Below, in pieces: positions 5,502 through 12,618 of a stretch of DNA of 14,047 nt. The DNA comes from an uncultured Erythrobacter sp. (GTDB taxonomy: Bacteria; Pseudomonadota; Alphaproteobacteria; Sphingomonadales; Sphingomonadaceae). The stretch spans positions 1-14,047 of the forward strand of contig CAMYIQ010000333.1 of the NCBI GenBank assembly GCA_947258465.1. Reading direction: 5' to 3'. The notes under the pieces are model-generated. The model had not been told where the DNA came from, searched no databases, and saw only the letters and a program-made list of their open reading frames with translations. Position 1 is the stretch's first letter; every line of letters begins with the position of its first letter. A program made the translations under genes and the position numbers.

Positions 5502-7262
5502 TCATCCGGGGCGCAACGAATGCAGCTTCGCTTCGAGTTCTCGCCGCGCTCGCTTCTCTCCTTCGGGAAGCGCCGCGATCAGGGCAGAAATCGCCAACGG
5601 ATTCATCGGCTGCAAATCATGCGCCGCCAGGGCGAAATCCAGCGCTTCCTCGGGATCGTCGAGTTGGAGCGCGCCGACGCTGCGAGCGGCAAGCACCCAG
5701 GGCACCCGTCTCAGGCCGAGACCCATCGCATGATCGAGCAATTCGACCGCGCGCCTCCAGTCACCTTCGGCCGCAAGCGCATCGGCGAGGATGGCCGCCG
5801 CATCTCCGTTCATCGGATTCTCGCGCACATAGGCTTCGAGCAGTTGGCGGGCGTCGGCCGGGTCTTCCTGTGCGCCCGCAAGTCGCAGCGCCAGGGGCCA
5901 AGGACGCCGCACTTGTGCGGACCGTCGATACGCCTCGCGGGCGGCGCGCTTGTTGCCCCGCGCGAATTCGGCATCGCCCAGAATGGCCTGTGCATCTGCC
6001 GAGCCCGGGAAACGTTTCGCGAATTCGCGCCCCTTCCGAAGCGCGGCGACGGCCTCTCTCCCGGCTATCGCATTGCGAACATAGTCACGGACCTGTTGCC
6101 CTCCCTCGCCTTCGGATATCGCCAGCAGTTCGGGTGGCGTAAGGCTGGGGAGTACCGAAAAATTCCCGCCGCCAAGCGCAGCAAGGTCGATATAAATTGC
6201 CGCCCGCTCACGATTGCCGAGGGCTTCGTAGGCGCGACCGACCAACACCCGCAAATAGGCCGAACTCGAATTGGAAGCCGCCATTCCGGCGAACCGATGC
6301 ACCAGTTCCCGCTCCCCATCATCGCGAGACAAGGCATAGGCGAGCAAATCGCGGATGCGCGGGTTGTCCGGCTGCCGTATATATAGCCGGTCCAATGCCT
6401 GCGCCGCGCTGGCGAAATTCCCTTCCTCCAGATCGATGATTGCCGAAAGGAGCCTGGCGGATGCAACGTCGTCCTGTTGCAGGCCAGATCTCGACAGGAG
6501 ATCCCGGGAAAGACGAAAATGCCTGCCGCGCGCAGCCAGAACCGCCTGAACGAAAAGGCCTCTTGGGGTTGTCGCAGCCAATGAATTTTCGCCGCGCAAG
6601 ACTTGCAGAGCTTCTCTAGCGCGCCCCGCATCGCCCAGCGTAGCGGCGTATTCCACGCGAAGATCGATGTCTTCGGGGCGGGATTGCAGCGCCCTGCCCA
6701 ACAGCTTCGCCCCCGCTTCCATCCCCTGGGCATCGCGTGCAAGCTGCCCCTTGAAGCGGAGAGCTTCGCCATTGGCGGGATCGATGGCGAGCGCATGTTC
6801 GACCGCTTCGATCGCTTCGAACTGCTCTCCTCCACGATAGCGCAGGCGGCCGATATCCACCCACAGCTCCGCATTGTCCGGATCGACAGCGTGTGAACGA
6901 TCGAAGGCCGCCCCGGCGGCCCGCAGGTCGCCCTCGGCCATTTCCAGGCGGCCAAGCATGCGAAAGCCTCTTGCTCTTGTCGCATCGGAAAACTCTTGCG
7001 GGGCAAGCCATTCGCGCGCCGCCGCCAAATCGCCCGCGAGAAGCGCGACTTCTCCGAAAAGCGCGGCCAGTTCCGCCCGGTTCGTTCCCTCGTCCAGCGC
7101 ACGCTCGAGGTGAAGACGAGCAGCGCGTGGATCATCGCCTTCCAGGCTCGCGCGCGCCTGGTCTATCGGCGAGCCTTCGAAGCCTTCCTCGCCACATCCG
7201 CCCAATGGCGCGAGGCCAAGAACGAGAGCTGCGACAATACCGAGATCACGTCTGAAGATCAT
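5502..7262 (-). CDS. prsT: TPR-repeat lipoprotein of the XrtA/PEP-CTERM system (PrsT-like)
   Basis: A 586-aa exported protein made of repeated helical pairs. The N-terminus has RR, a hydrophobic stretch and the lipobox PLGGC, so C23 is the likely lipidation site and the protein should be membrane-anchored and periplasmic. TPR-like units are clear around 98-170 (spaced DP-N/A turns such as AVDPDNAELW and AIDPANGEAL), and again around 415-450 (GSADAQAILGDAEFARGN) and 480-530. PrsT proteins are associated with exopolysaccharide/PEP-CTERM clusters, with a scaffold role presumed but unproven. At 586 aa it is clearly shorter than the roughly 900-aa PrsT model, so the exact family label is less sure than the TPR-lipoprotein call. 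The ATG overlaps the prsR stop by 17 bp, consistent with translational coupling. Confidence 0.8.
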   Translation of the reverse strand: MIFRRDLGIVAALVLGLAPLGGCGEEGFEGSPIDQARASLEGDDPRAARLHLERALDEGTNRAELAALFGEVALLAGDLAAAREWLAPQEFSDATRARGFRMLGRLEMAEGDLRAAGAAFDRSHAVDPDNAELWVDIGRLRYRGGEQFEAIEAVEHALAIDPANGEALRFKGQLARDAQGMEAGAKLLGRALQSRPEDIDLRVEYAATLGDAGRAREALQVLRGENSLAATTPRGLFVQAVLAARGRHFRLSRDLLSRSGLQQDDVASARLLSAIIDLEEGNFASAAQALDRLYIRQPDNPRIRDLLAYALSRDDGERELVHRFAGMAASNSSSAYLRVLVGRAYEALGNRERAAIYIDLAALGGGNFSVLPSLTPPELLAISEGEGGQQVRDYVRNAIAGREAVAALRKGREFAKRFPGSADAQAILGDAEFARGNKRAAREAYRRSAQVRRPWPLALRLAGAQEDPADARQLLEAYVRENPMNGDAAAILADALAAEGDWRRAVELLDHAMGLGLRRVPWVLAARSVGALQLDDPEEALDFALAAHDLQPMNPLAISALIAALPEGEKRARRELEAKLHSLRPG

Positions 7263-8613
7263 ACTGCTTGAGCAGATCGTACAGAGTCGGCCGGCTGATG
7301 CCGAGGAGCTTCGCGGTGCTGGAGATATTCCCCTCGGTCCTAGCCAGAGCCTGCCGTATCATACGCCGGTCGGCCTGTTCGCGCGCTGCCTTGAGATTCA
7401 GAGCGATGTCGGCACCGTCGTCTTCCGGCTGGGAGAGATCGAGATCCTCGACGGAGATCTGCTTGTCCTCGGCCATGATCACCGCTCGTTTCACGCGGTT
7501 TTCGAGTTCGCGAACATTGCCGGGCCATGCCCAGTTATCGATGGCGGCGAGTGCGTCCGGAGCGAAGCCTTTAATCTGGGGGTTCATCTCTTTCGCGAAG
7601 CGGGCCATGAAGTGCTTTGCGAGCAGCACCGCATCACCCGGCCGTTCGGCAAGAGTCGGAACCTTCACGACAATCTCCGCCAGGCGATAGAACAAGTCCT
7701 CGCGGAACGTCCCCTCGCCGATCATCGATTCGAGATTTTGGTGCGTGGCGCACACGATACGCGTGTCGACCGCGATCGGTTTTCTTCCACCAATGCGTTC
7801 GATCGTGCGCTCCTGCAGGAACCGCAAGAGCTTGACCTGTAACGAAAGCGGGATGTCGCCTACTTCATCGAGGAACAGCGTACCGCCATCGGCCAGTTCG
7901 ATCTTGCCTTCGGTTTTCTTCACAGCACCGGTGAAAGCACCCTTCTCATGTCCGAAAAGCTCGCTCTCGAGCAAATTTTCGGGGATAGCCGCGCAATTGA
8001 TGGCAACGAACGCGCCCTGCCTGCGATCGCTGCAATCGTGGACGCCCCGTGCCAGCAATTCCTTGCCGGTACCGCTGGCCCCCAAAAGCATGACCGAAAC
8101 ATTGGTCGGCGCCACGCGTTCGATGGTCCGCGCAACCTTGGCCATTTCCGGCGCGGCAGTGACCATCGAGCCCAGCACCCTCCGGTCTTCCCCAACCTTT
8201 TCCGCAAGGCGCCGGTTCTCGCTCTCGATATGATGCAACCGATAGGCACGCTGCACAATCAGCCCCAGCGTATCGATGTCCAGGGGCTTCTGGTAAAAGT
8301 CGTAGGCCCCCTGTTCGACGGCGCGCAAGGCGCTCTCGCGCGCGCCATGCCCGGAAGCTACGATGACCTTCGTGTCCGGTTTCATAGCCATGATCGCTTC
8401 GAGAACGGCGAAGCCTTCGCTCGTCCCGTCGGGATCGGGGGGAAGCCCAAGATCGAGCGTGACGACGGCCGGCTCCTCCGAGCGTAAGGACGCAAGGGCC
8501 GCCTCGCGGGTGCCGACTATTACGACGTCGAAATCGTCATAGGCCCATTTGAGCTGGGCCTGTAAACCTTCATCATCTTCTACGATCAGCAGTTTGGGCT
8601 TAGCCTCTGCCAT
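7246..8613 (-). CDS. prsR: PEP-CTERM-box sigma-54-dependent response regulator PrsR
   Basis: A 455-aa NtrC-type regulator with three domains. The receiver (about 6-125) has the acidic pocket E12/D13/D14, phosphoacceptor D54 in VTLDLGLP, S87 and K109. The AAA+ domain (about 145-375) has Walker A GASGTGKE (178-185), GAFTGA (225-230), which contacts sigma-54, and Walker B LFLDE (246-250). A Fis-type helix-turn-helix (about 424-450) ends with SSTAKLLGISRPTLYDLLKQ. PrsR proteins are thought to activate sigma-54 promoters of PEP-CTERM genes with PrsK as the cognate kinase. The ATG at 8613 shares one base with the prsK stop (TAATG), and GAGG lies 7 bp upstream. All catalytic motifs are intact, so it should be functional. 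Confidence 0.93.
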   Translation of the reverse strand: MAEAKPKLLIVEDDEGLQAQLKWAYDDFDVVIVGTREAALASLRSEEPAVVTLDLGLPPDPDGTSEGFAVLEAIMAMKPDTKVIVASGHGARESALRAVEQGAYDFYQKPLDIDTLGLIVQRAYRLHHIESENRRLAEKVGEDRRVLGSMVTAAPEMAKVARTIERVAPTNVSVMLLGASGTGKELLARGVHDCSDRRQGAFVAINCAAIPENLLESELFGHEKGAFTGAVKKTEGKIELADGGTLFLDEVGDIPLSLQVKLLRFLQERTIERIGGRKPIAVDTRIVCATHQNLESMIGEGTFREDLFYRLAEIVVKVPTLAERPGDAVLLAKHFMARFAKEMNPQIKGFAPDALAAIDNWAWPGNVRELENRVKRAVIMAEDKQISVEDLDLSQPEDDGADIALNLKAAREQADRRMIRQALARTEGNISSTAKLLGISRPTLYDLLKQYDLQT

Positions 8614-10724
8614 TATGCGACCTCGTTTTTTTCGTGGGTTAGGTCGCGCCCGATGATCGAAGCCGCCGATTTCAGCGGCAGGCTGATCGTGAAACGCGTC
8701 CCCAGCCCCTCGCGAGACTGAACATCCAATCTCCCCCCCATAGACCGAACAAGCTCGCGGGATTCGAAAGCCCCAATGCCGAACCCACCCGATTTGGACG
8801 AGACGAAGGGCTCGAACAGCCTGTTGCGAACGAAATGGGGCGACATGCCTTGGCCGTTGTCGATCACTACGACCTTCCCGGACACCCCGTCGCTATACGC
8901 CTCGAGCATGACCGAACTGTCGGCATCGCTCGCATCGATGGCGTTCTGCACCAGATGTGTCAGCGCCTGTTCAAGCGCTTCGGGACTGCCTTCGACCGTG
9001 ACCGGCTCGGCCCTCAGTACCGTTAATGGGTGGGCCTGGCCGAGGCGTTCGGCCACCTGGTCTACCGCCGCGGCAAGATCGAACCGAATGGCCCGATCCG
9101 ATCGCGGCGGGCCATAGCGCCCCAAACGGGCAAGGAGGGAATTGAGCTTGTCGGCGCTGCTGCGGAGCGTGACCAACATATCCTGGCGAAATTCCGGTTT
9201 ATCGGCGTGCTTTTCGGCATTGCGCAGTAGCAGAGACATCTGGCTCGACAGGTTCTTGATGTCGTGCATGACGAACGCCATACGCCGGTTGAATTCGTCG
9301 AACCGGCCCGCTTCGAGCAGCGCGGCCTGACTGGCTTGTTCTGCCAGATAGCTGGCAAGCTGCCGCCCGACCACGGAAAGCAGGTCGAAATCCTCCCAGT
9401 CGAGCTTGCGTCCGATCAAAGGCCTTGCGAGCACCATAATGCCGACAAGGCGATCGAAATGCAGCAGCGGCACCGCCGCCCAGGCACGGGGATCCTCGCA
9501 CAGCCAATCGGGGGTGAGAGCCAGTTCGCCATGGTGGTCAATCCCGTCGCGCACTTCGTCGAAATCGATGATCAGCTCGCTGCTTTCGAGCGCATCCCCC
9601 AATGCGGCGGAAGCTGCGTGGGCGGGAATGCTCGAATTGTGCCAAAGCCAGTTTGCCGCAACTTCGAAGGTGCCCTCGTCACCCGGGACAAGCAGCAGGC
9701 CGGAAGGACTATCGACAATGTCGGCGAGCGCCTTCACCGTGCGCTCTTGCAGAGTGGAATTGTCGAGACCCGTCGTGCCGATCGTATTGGTGAAGCGTAT
9801 CCATTCGTTCCGGTAATCGTACCGATGTTTGAACAGGTGCTTGATCGCGGTGACCCGCAGCCAGCCTCGCAGCCGCTCCGATGGCAACCAGATCAGTGCC
9901 AGAGCGCCCGCCGCGATGATCAGGCCGACCTGGGTCATCCGTGCAAGGTCGCCGGTGAGCATATCCAACCAGCGCGCCAGCGCGAGCATCAGCCCGAGAT
10001 ACGCCCCGATAACCATGAGCGAGAGGAACCGAAAAGTCGCTGCCCGGGAGGGGTTAAACTCCAGGTTCGATGAGCTTTGGTTGAACCCCATCGCAAAGGG
10101 TATCGCGACCACCGCAGCCGCGACCCCGCGCAGAGCGGCAAGCTCTACCGGCACTTCGCCGATGATGTAGCCGACAGTGAAATAATTGAGGTCGAACGCC
10201 CAAAGCCCAGCAAGCGCCGCCGCATTCCAGCGCAAGATCCGGCGCGAGGATACGGCCGCGCCGACATAGAGATTGTGCAGCAGCACGAGCGCTCCGACAG
10301 CGACCATGATTCTGAACAGGATTCCGGTTTCGAACACCAGCGTCGCAAGTTCGGGCGTTACGGCATAACGCCGGGCACTCAATAGCAATGCGAATTGCAG
10401 GACTTCGACAAAACCGAGGGAAAATGCCGCCGGCCGCACCAGTCGCAGCGTTTCGTCCCGTCCGTCATTGGCGAACAGCCGGAAAAGGGTGAAAAGCCAG
10501 GCCAGATTTCGCGCGATCTCGGTCAATTCGACGATGGGACGACCGGGTTCGAAACTCGCCGAGGCGAAACACCAATTGGCCGTCAGCGCCAGGGCCACGA
10601 TGGCCGGCGTACGATCGCTGCGCGACCTGTCACCCTGACGAGCCACCCAGACCGCCGCCAGAGCGCAGACGATCGCGCCAAGAGTGTAGGCGATATAGGA
10701 GAAGGTGCCAATCCAGCCGATCAC
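8613..10724 (-). CDS. prsK: XrtA/PEP-CTERM system sensor histidine kinase PrsK
   Basis: A 703-aa membrane sensor kinase. About eight hydrophobic segments fill residues 1-280, followed by a GAF-like domain (about 318-470) with AWAAVPLLHFDRLVGIMVLARP (414-435), then the kinase core: H-box FVMHDIKNLSSQ with H487, N-box LVQNAIDAS with N594, G1 IDNGQGMS (621-628) and G2 GGFGIGAFESRELVRSMGG (646-664). It should phosphorylate PrsR, encoded next. The frame extends upstream to an ATG at 10880, but that would overlap the sugar transferase by 160 bp. The GTG at 10724 is preferred: GGAGGG lies 6 bp before it, GTGA overlaps the upstream stop by 4 bp, and the hydrophobic N-terminus begins there. The input signal is unknown. 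Confidence 0.92.
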   Translation of the reverse strand: MIGWIGTFSYIAYTLGAIVCALAAVWVARQGDRSRSDRTPAIVALALTANWCFASASFEPGRPIVELTEIARNLAWLFTLFRLFANDGRDETLRLVRPAAFSLGFVEVLQFALLLSARRYAVTPELATLVFETGILFRIMVAVGALVLLHNLYVGAAVSSRRILRWNAAALAGLWAFDLNYFTVGYIIGEVPVELAALRGVAAAVVAIPFAMGFNQSSSNLEFNPSRAATFRFLSLMVIGAYLGLMLALARWLDMLTGDLARMTQVGLIIAAGALALIWLPSERLRGWLRVTAIKHLFKHRYDYRNEWIRFTNTIGTTGLDNSTLQERTVKALADIVDSPSGLLLVPGDEGTFEVAANWLWHNSSIPAHAASAALGDALESSELIIDFDEVRDGIDHHGELALTPDWLCEDPRAWAAVPLLHFDRLVGIMVLARPLIGRKLDWEDFDLLSVVGRQLASYLAEQASQAALLEAGRFDEFNRRMAFVMHDIKNLSSQMSLLLRNAEKHADKPEFRQDMLVTLRSSADKLNSLLARLGRYGPPRSDRAIRFDLAAAVDQVAERLGQAHPLTVLRAEPVTVEGSPEALEQALTHLVQNAIDASDADSSVMLEAYSDGVSGKVVVIDNGQGMSPHFVRNRLFEPFVSSKSGGFGIGAFESRELVRSMGGRLDVQSREGLGTRFTISLPLKSAASIIGRDLTHEKNEVA

Positions 10725-12106
10725 CGTGCACCCTCCGGCCAAAGGATTACGCGCGCAGTCTGCAAAAGGATGAGCACATCGAGGAAAGGCGTGTAGTTTT
10801 TCGCGTAATACAGATCGTATTCGAGTTTGTGCCGCGCGTCTTCGATACTCGCGCCATAGGGATAGTTGATCTGAGCCCACCCGGTGATTCCCGGTTTCAC
10901 CACATGCCGCTCGGCATAGTACGGGAGCTCTTCCTCGAGTTTGACGACGATCGCCGGTACTTCGGGACGCGGACCCACGAAGCTCATCTGGCCTTTGAGG
11001 ACGCTCCAGACCTGAGGGAGTTCGTCGATGCGGACCTTGCGGATCAAACGCCCCACGCGGGTAACCCGCGGATCATCCTTCTCCGCCCATTTCGCTCCGC
11101 CCGCCTCGGCATCCACCCGCATCGAACGCAGCTTCCAGAGAGTGAAATGCTCGCCATACAGGCCGATGCGGGTCTGGCGGAAAAATGCCGGCCCCTTGGT
11201 CTCCAGCTTCACCAGCACTGCAAATACCGCGATCAGCGGAATGCCGACGATCAGAATCAAAAGGCTCACGACGATGTCGAACAGGCGTTTACCGATGCTC
11301 GACAACCGTCGACCGGCGGAAAACCCGTCGGAGAATATCAGCCAGCTCGGGTTGAGAGTATCAAGATCCACCCGGCCCATTTCCCGCTCCAAAAAACTGG
11401 AGAAATCGCTCACCTGAACGCCTTTGGTCTTCACGCGGAGCAGATCCTTGAGCGGCAGCGCATTGCGGCGTTCCTGGAGCGCCAGAACCACTTCGGTCGC
11501 CCCCACCCGCTCCACGAACCGGCCAAGGTCTGTAATCGAATCGCGCGAGACGGCGGTATCGATAACCGGAGTCGCCGCATCCATGGCGACGAAAGCGGCC
11601 ACGGCAAACCCGCTCTCCCGTCGGTGCGAAAGCTTGAGAATCCGCGCCGCCCGTTCGCCGGCGCCAAGAACCAGAACGGTCCGGCGAAAAGCCACCGGTC
11701 CCAACAGCCTGCTTGCGAGAACCCGATTGGCGATCAGAAAAACGATCGAGAGGCCCATTGCGTAGAGCAGGACCGAGCGCCACAGCGCGGAGCCGGGCAG
11801 GAAGAAATTCAGCAGCGAAATCGCGAGCACGCCGAGACTTACCGCGACCAACAGCCTTGCAGTGGCGAAGCGGATCGATCGCAGGGCTTCAGGCCCATAC
11901 CCACCGACCGCGATCATCGCCAACCAGATCACGCCCGAAAAGCCGACGATCTCCAGCGCTCGCTGAGAGAAGTCGCCTACGCTCACGCCGATCTGTGCCA
12001 CACGCAGCCGCCAGGCCACTTCGCCCGCAAGGGCGAGCAGCGCGAGATCTATCAAGGATAGCAGCACGACATTGTAGGAAATGTAATGCTTGAACAGGCG
12101 GAGCAT
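10721..12106 (-). CDS. XrtA/PEP-CTERM-type polyprenyl-phosphate sugar-1-phosphate transferase
   Basis: A 461-aa initiating glycosyltransferase for exopolysaccharide synthesis, of the type found with exosortase A (TIGR03013-like). It transfers a sugar-1-phosphate from UDP-sugar to undecaprenyl phosphate at the inner membrane. There are four N-terminal membrane segments (about 13-33, 53-72, 84-104, 107-126), a Rossmann-like region starting VLVLGAG (134-140), and a C-terminal bacterial sugar transferase domain from about 271 with KRLFDIV, FRQTRIGL (299-306), FTLWKLRSM (311-319), the catalytic-type Asp-Glu pair D361/E362 in RIDELPQVW, and SFVGPRPE (375-382). The sugar is not predictable. It appears to be the first gene of the four-gene operon with prsK, prsR and prsT. 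The Shine-Dalgarno sequence is weak. Confidence 0.9.
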   Translation of the reverse strand: MLRLFKHYISYNVVLLSLIDLALLALAGEVAWRLRVAQIGVSVGDFSQRALEIVGFSGVIWLAMIAVGGYGPEALRSIRFATARLLVAVSLGVLAISLLNFFLPGSALWRSVLLYAMGLSIVFLIANRVLASRLLGPVAFRRTVLVLGAGERAARILKLSHRRESGFAVAAFVAMDAATPVIDTAVSRDSITDLGRFVERVGATEVVLALQERRNALPLKDLLRVKTKGVQVSDFSSFLEREMGRVDLDTLNPSWLIFSDGFSAGRRLSSIGKRLFDIVVSLLILIVGIPLIAVFAVLVKLETKGPAFFRQTRIGLYGEHFTLWKLRSMRVDAEAGGAKWAEKDDPRVTRVGRLIRKVRIDELPQVWSVLKGQMSFVGPRPEVPAIVVKLEEELPYYAERHVVKPGITGWAQINYPYGASIEDARHKLEYDLYYAKNYTPFLDVLILLQTARVILWPEGAR

Positions 12107-12125
12107 CCGGTCCGGCTCGCAAATT

Positions 12126-12150
12126 GCTAGTGTCGGAATTCTTGACTAGC
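12126..12150. repeat. Inverted repeat upstream of the sugar transferase-prsKRT operon
   Basis: GCTAGT (12126-12131) and ACTAGC (12145-12150) are perfect 6-bp arms around 13 nt that include the palindrome GAATTC. It lies 20-44 bp upstream of the first ATG of the operon. The position fits an operator or activator site, but no protein can be assigned from the sequence. Confidence 0.35.
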
Positions 12151-12169
12151 AGAGAGGGATGAACCGTCG

Positions 12170-12190
12170 GTAAATTTTACACTTACGTAA
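12170..12190. repeat. AT-rich palindromes GTAAATTTTAC and TTACGTAA
   Basis: GTAAA-T-TTTAC (12170-12180) is a perfect odd-centred palindrome, and TTACGTAA (12183-12190) a perfect 8-bp one, together giving four TTAC/GTAA half-sites in 21 bp. They stand out in a GC-rich region and lie upstream of the exopolysaccharide operon, so they may be regulator half-sites. The second overlaps the first base of the terminator at 12190-12224. Similar TTTAC elements lie at 14003-14025. Confidence 0.35.
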
Positions 12191-12224
12191 AAAGGGCGAC
12201 GCGCCATCGACGCATCGCCCTTTT
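12190..12224 (-). terminator. Rho-independent terminator of the small membrane protein gene
   Basis: Arms 12190-12203 and 12211-12224 pair over 14 bp with one G-T wobble around a 7-nt loop. On the minus strand the stem ends in a run of five T's (complement of 12189-12193). It begins 16 bp after the stop of the 97-aa gene, so that gene forms a unit separate from the exopolysaccharide operon downstream. TTTT on the other strand could make it bidirectional. Confidence 0.85.
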
Positions 12225-12240
12225 CGGTATTACTGGCGCG

Positions 12241-12534
12241 TCAGTTTTCGACGGCGTTTTCCACCGCTTCTCCGGCGCTTTGCGCAGCATCGCCGACCTG
12301 GTTCGCGGCATTGCCGACTTCGTTTGCCGCCTCGGCAACCGCGGTGTCCTTGGCCACTTCGGCGCTGTTCGTTTGCGTCAGCAAGAATATCCCCACGATC
12401 GCAACGGCCAGAACGATGACGATCAGCACCCAGTTGGTGCCACCGCTTCGCGGTTCCCCATCGGTTACCACGGTGTGGGTGGTATGCGTATTTCCCGTAG
12501 CGTCGGTCGTTTCCGTAATTCGTTCTTCGGTCAT
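12241..12534 (-). CDS. Small single-span membrane protein with heptad-like Ala/Glu repeats, unknown function
   Basis: A 97-aa protein I do not recognise as a named family. It has a Thr-rich polar N-terminus (1-33), one membrane span at about 35-53 (WVLIVIVLAVAIVGIFLLT) and a polar C-terminus rich in Ala, Glu, Asn and Gln. Residues 72-92 form three 7-residue units, EVGNAAN, QVGDAAQ and SAGEAVE, suggesting a long amphipathic helix that could pack on the membrane or form a coiled coil, somewhat like LEA-type stress proteins (inference). There are no positive charges around the span apart from R29, so orientation is uncertain. An in-frame ATG exists at 12573, but the start at 12534 is preferred because GGGGAGAAGG lies just upstream and the EcfG promoter overlaps the earlier ATG. 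It has its own promoter and terminator. Confidence 0.8.
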   Translation of the reverse strand: MTEERITETTDATGNTHTTHTVVTDGEPRSGGTNWVLIVIVLAVAIVGIFLLTQTNSAEVAKDTAVAEAANEVGNAANQVGDAAQSAGEAVENAVEN

Positions 12535-12571
12535 CGCCTTCTCTCCCCAAGATAGAGGTTGTGCACGCAAC

Positions 12572-12597
12572 AACGCCTGCCTGAGAATGCCGGTTCC
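12572..12597 (-). promoter_or_regulatory. EcfG (general stress sigma factor) promoter of the small membrane protein gene
   Basis: On the minus strand GGAAC (complement of 12593-12597) and CGTT (complement of 12572-12575) are exactly 17 bp apart, matching the alphaproteobacterial EcfG consensus. Transcription would begin near 12565, about 30 nt before the ATG at 12534. Spacing, the extra C after GGAAC and the distance to the start codon closely mirror the promoter at 395-420. Confidence 0.8.
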
Positions 12598-12618
12598 CTA
12601 GAACGGTCCGATTCGTCA

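Noticed and set aside
5214..6386. A 390-codon open frame on the plus strand
   Set aside because: It is antisense to the symporter-like gene and prsT, has no ribosome site or domain, and has shadow-frame composition.
10725..10880. A 52-codon upstream extension of prsK to an ATG at 10880
   Set aside because: It would overlap the sugar transferase by 160 bp. The extra residues resemble nothing, and the GTG at 10724 has a good Shine-Dalgarno sequence and a 4-bp GTGA overlap.
10829..12061. A 410-codon open frame on the plus strand
   Set aside because: It lies fully antisense to the sugar transferase gene, whose motifs are intact. Its predicted product is rich in Arg, His, Gln and Pro with no recognisable domain, as expected from a shadow frame in GC-rich DNA.
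12107..12150. A sigma-54-like element (CGACACT ... TTTGC on the minus strand) before the sugar transferase
   Set aside because: The invariant GG of the -24 element is missing and the spacing is 2 bp too long. It would also put the start of transcription at or next to the ATG.
12593..12604. GTTC-CCTA-GAAC near the EcfG promoter as a LexA-like site
   Set aside because: It is an inverted pair with a 4-bp gap, not the GTTC-N7-GTTC direct repeat used by alphaproteobacterial LexA. It probably reflects the GGAAC promoter box plus chance.
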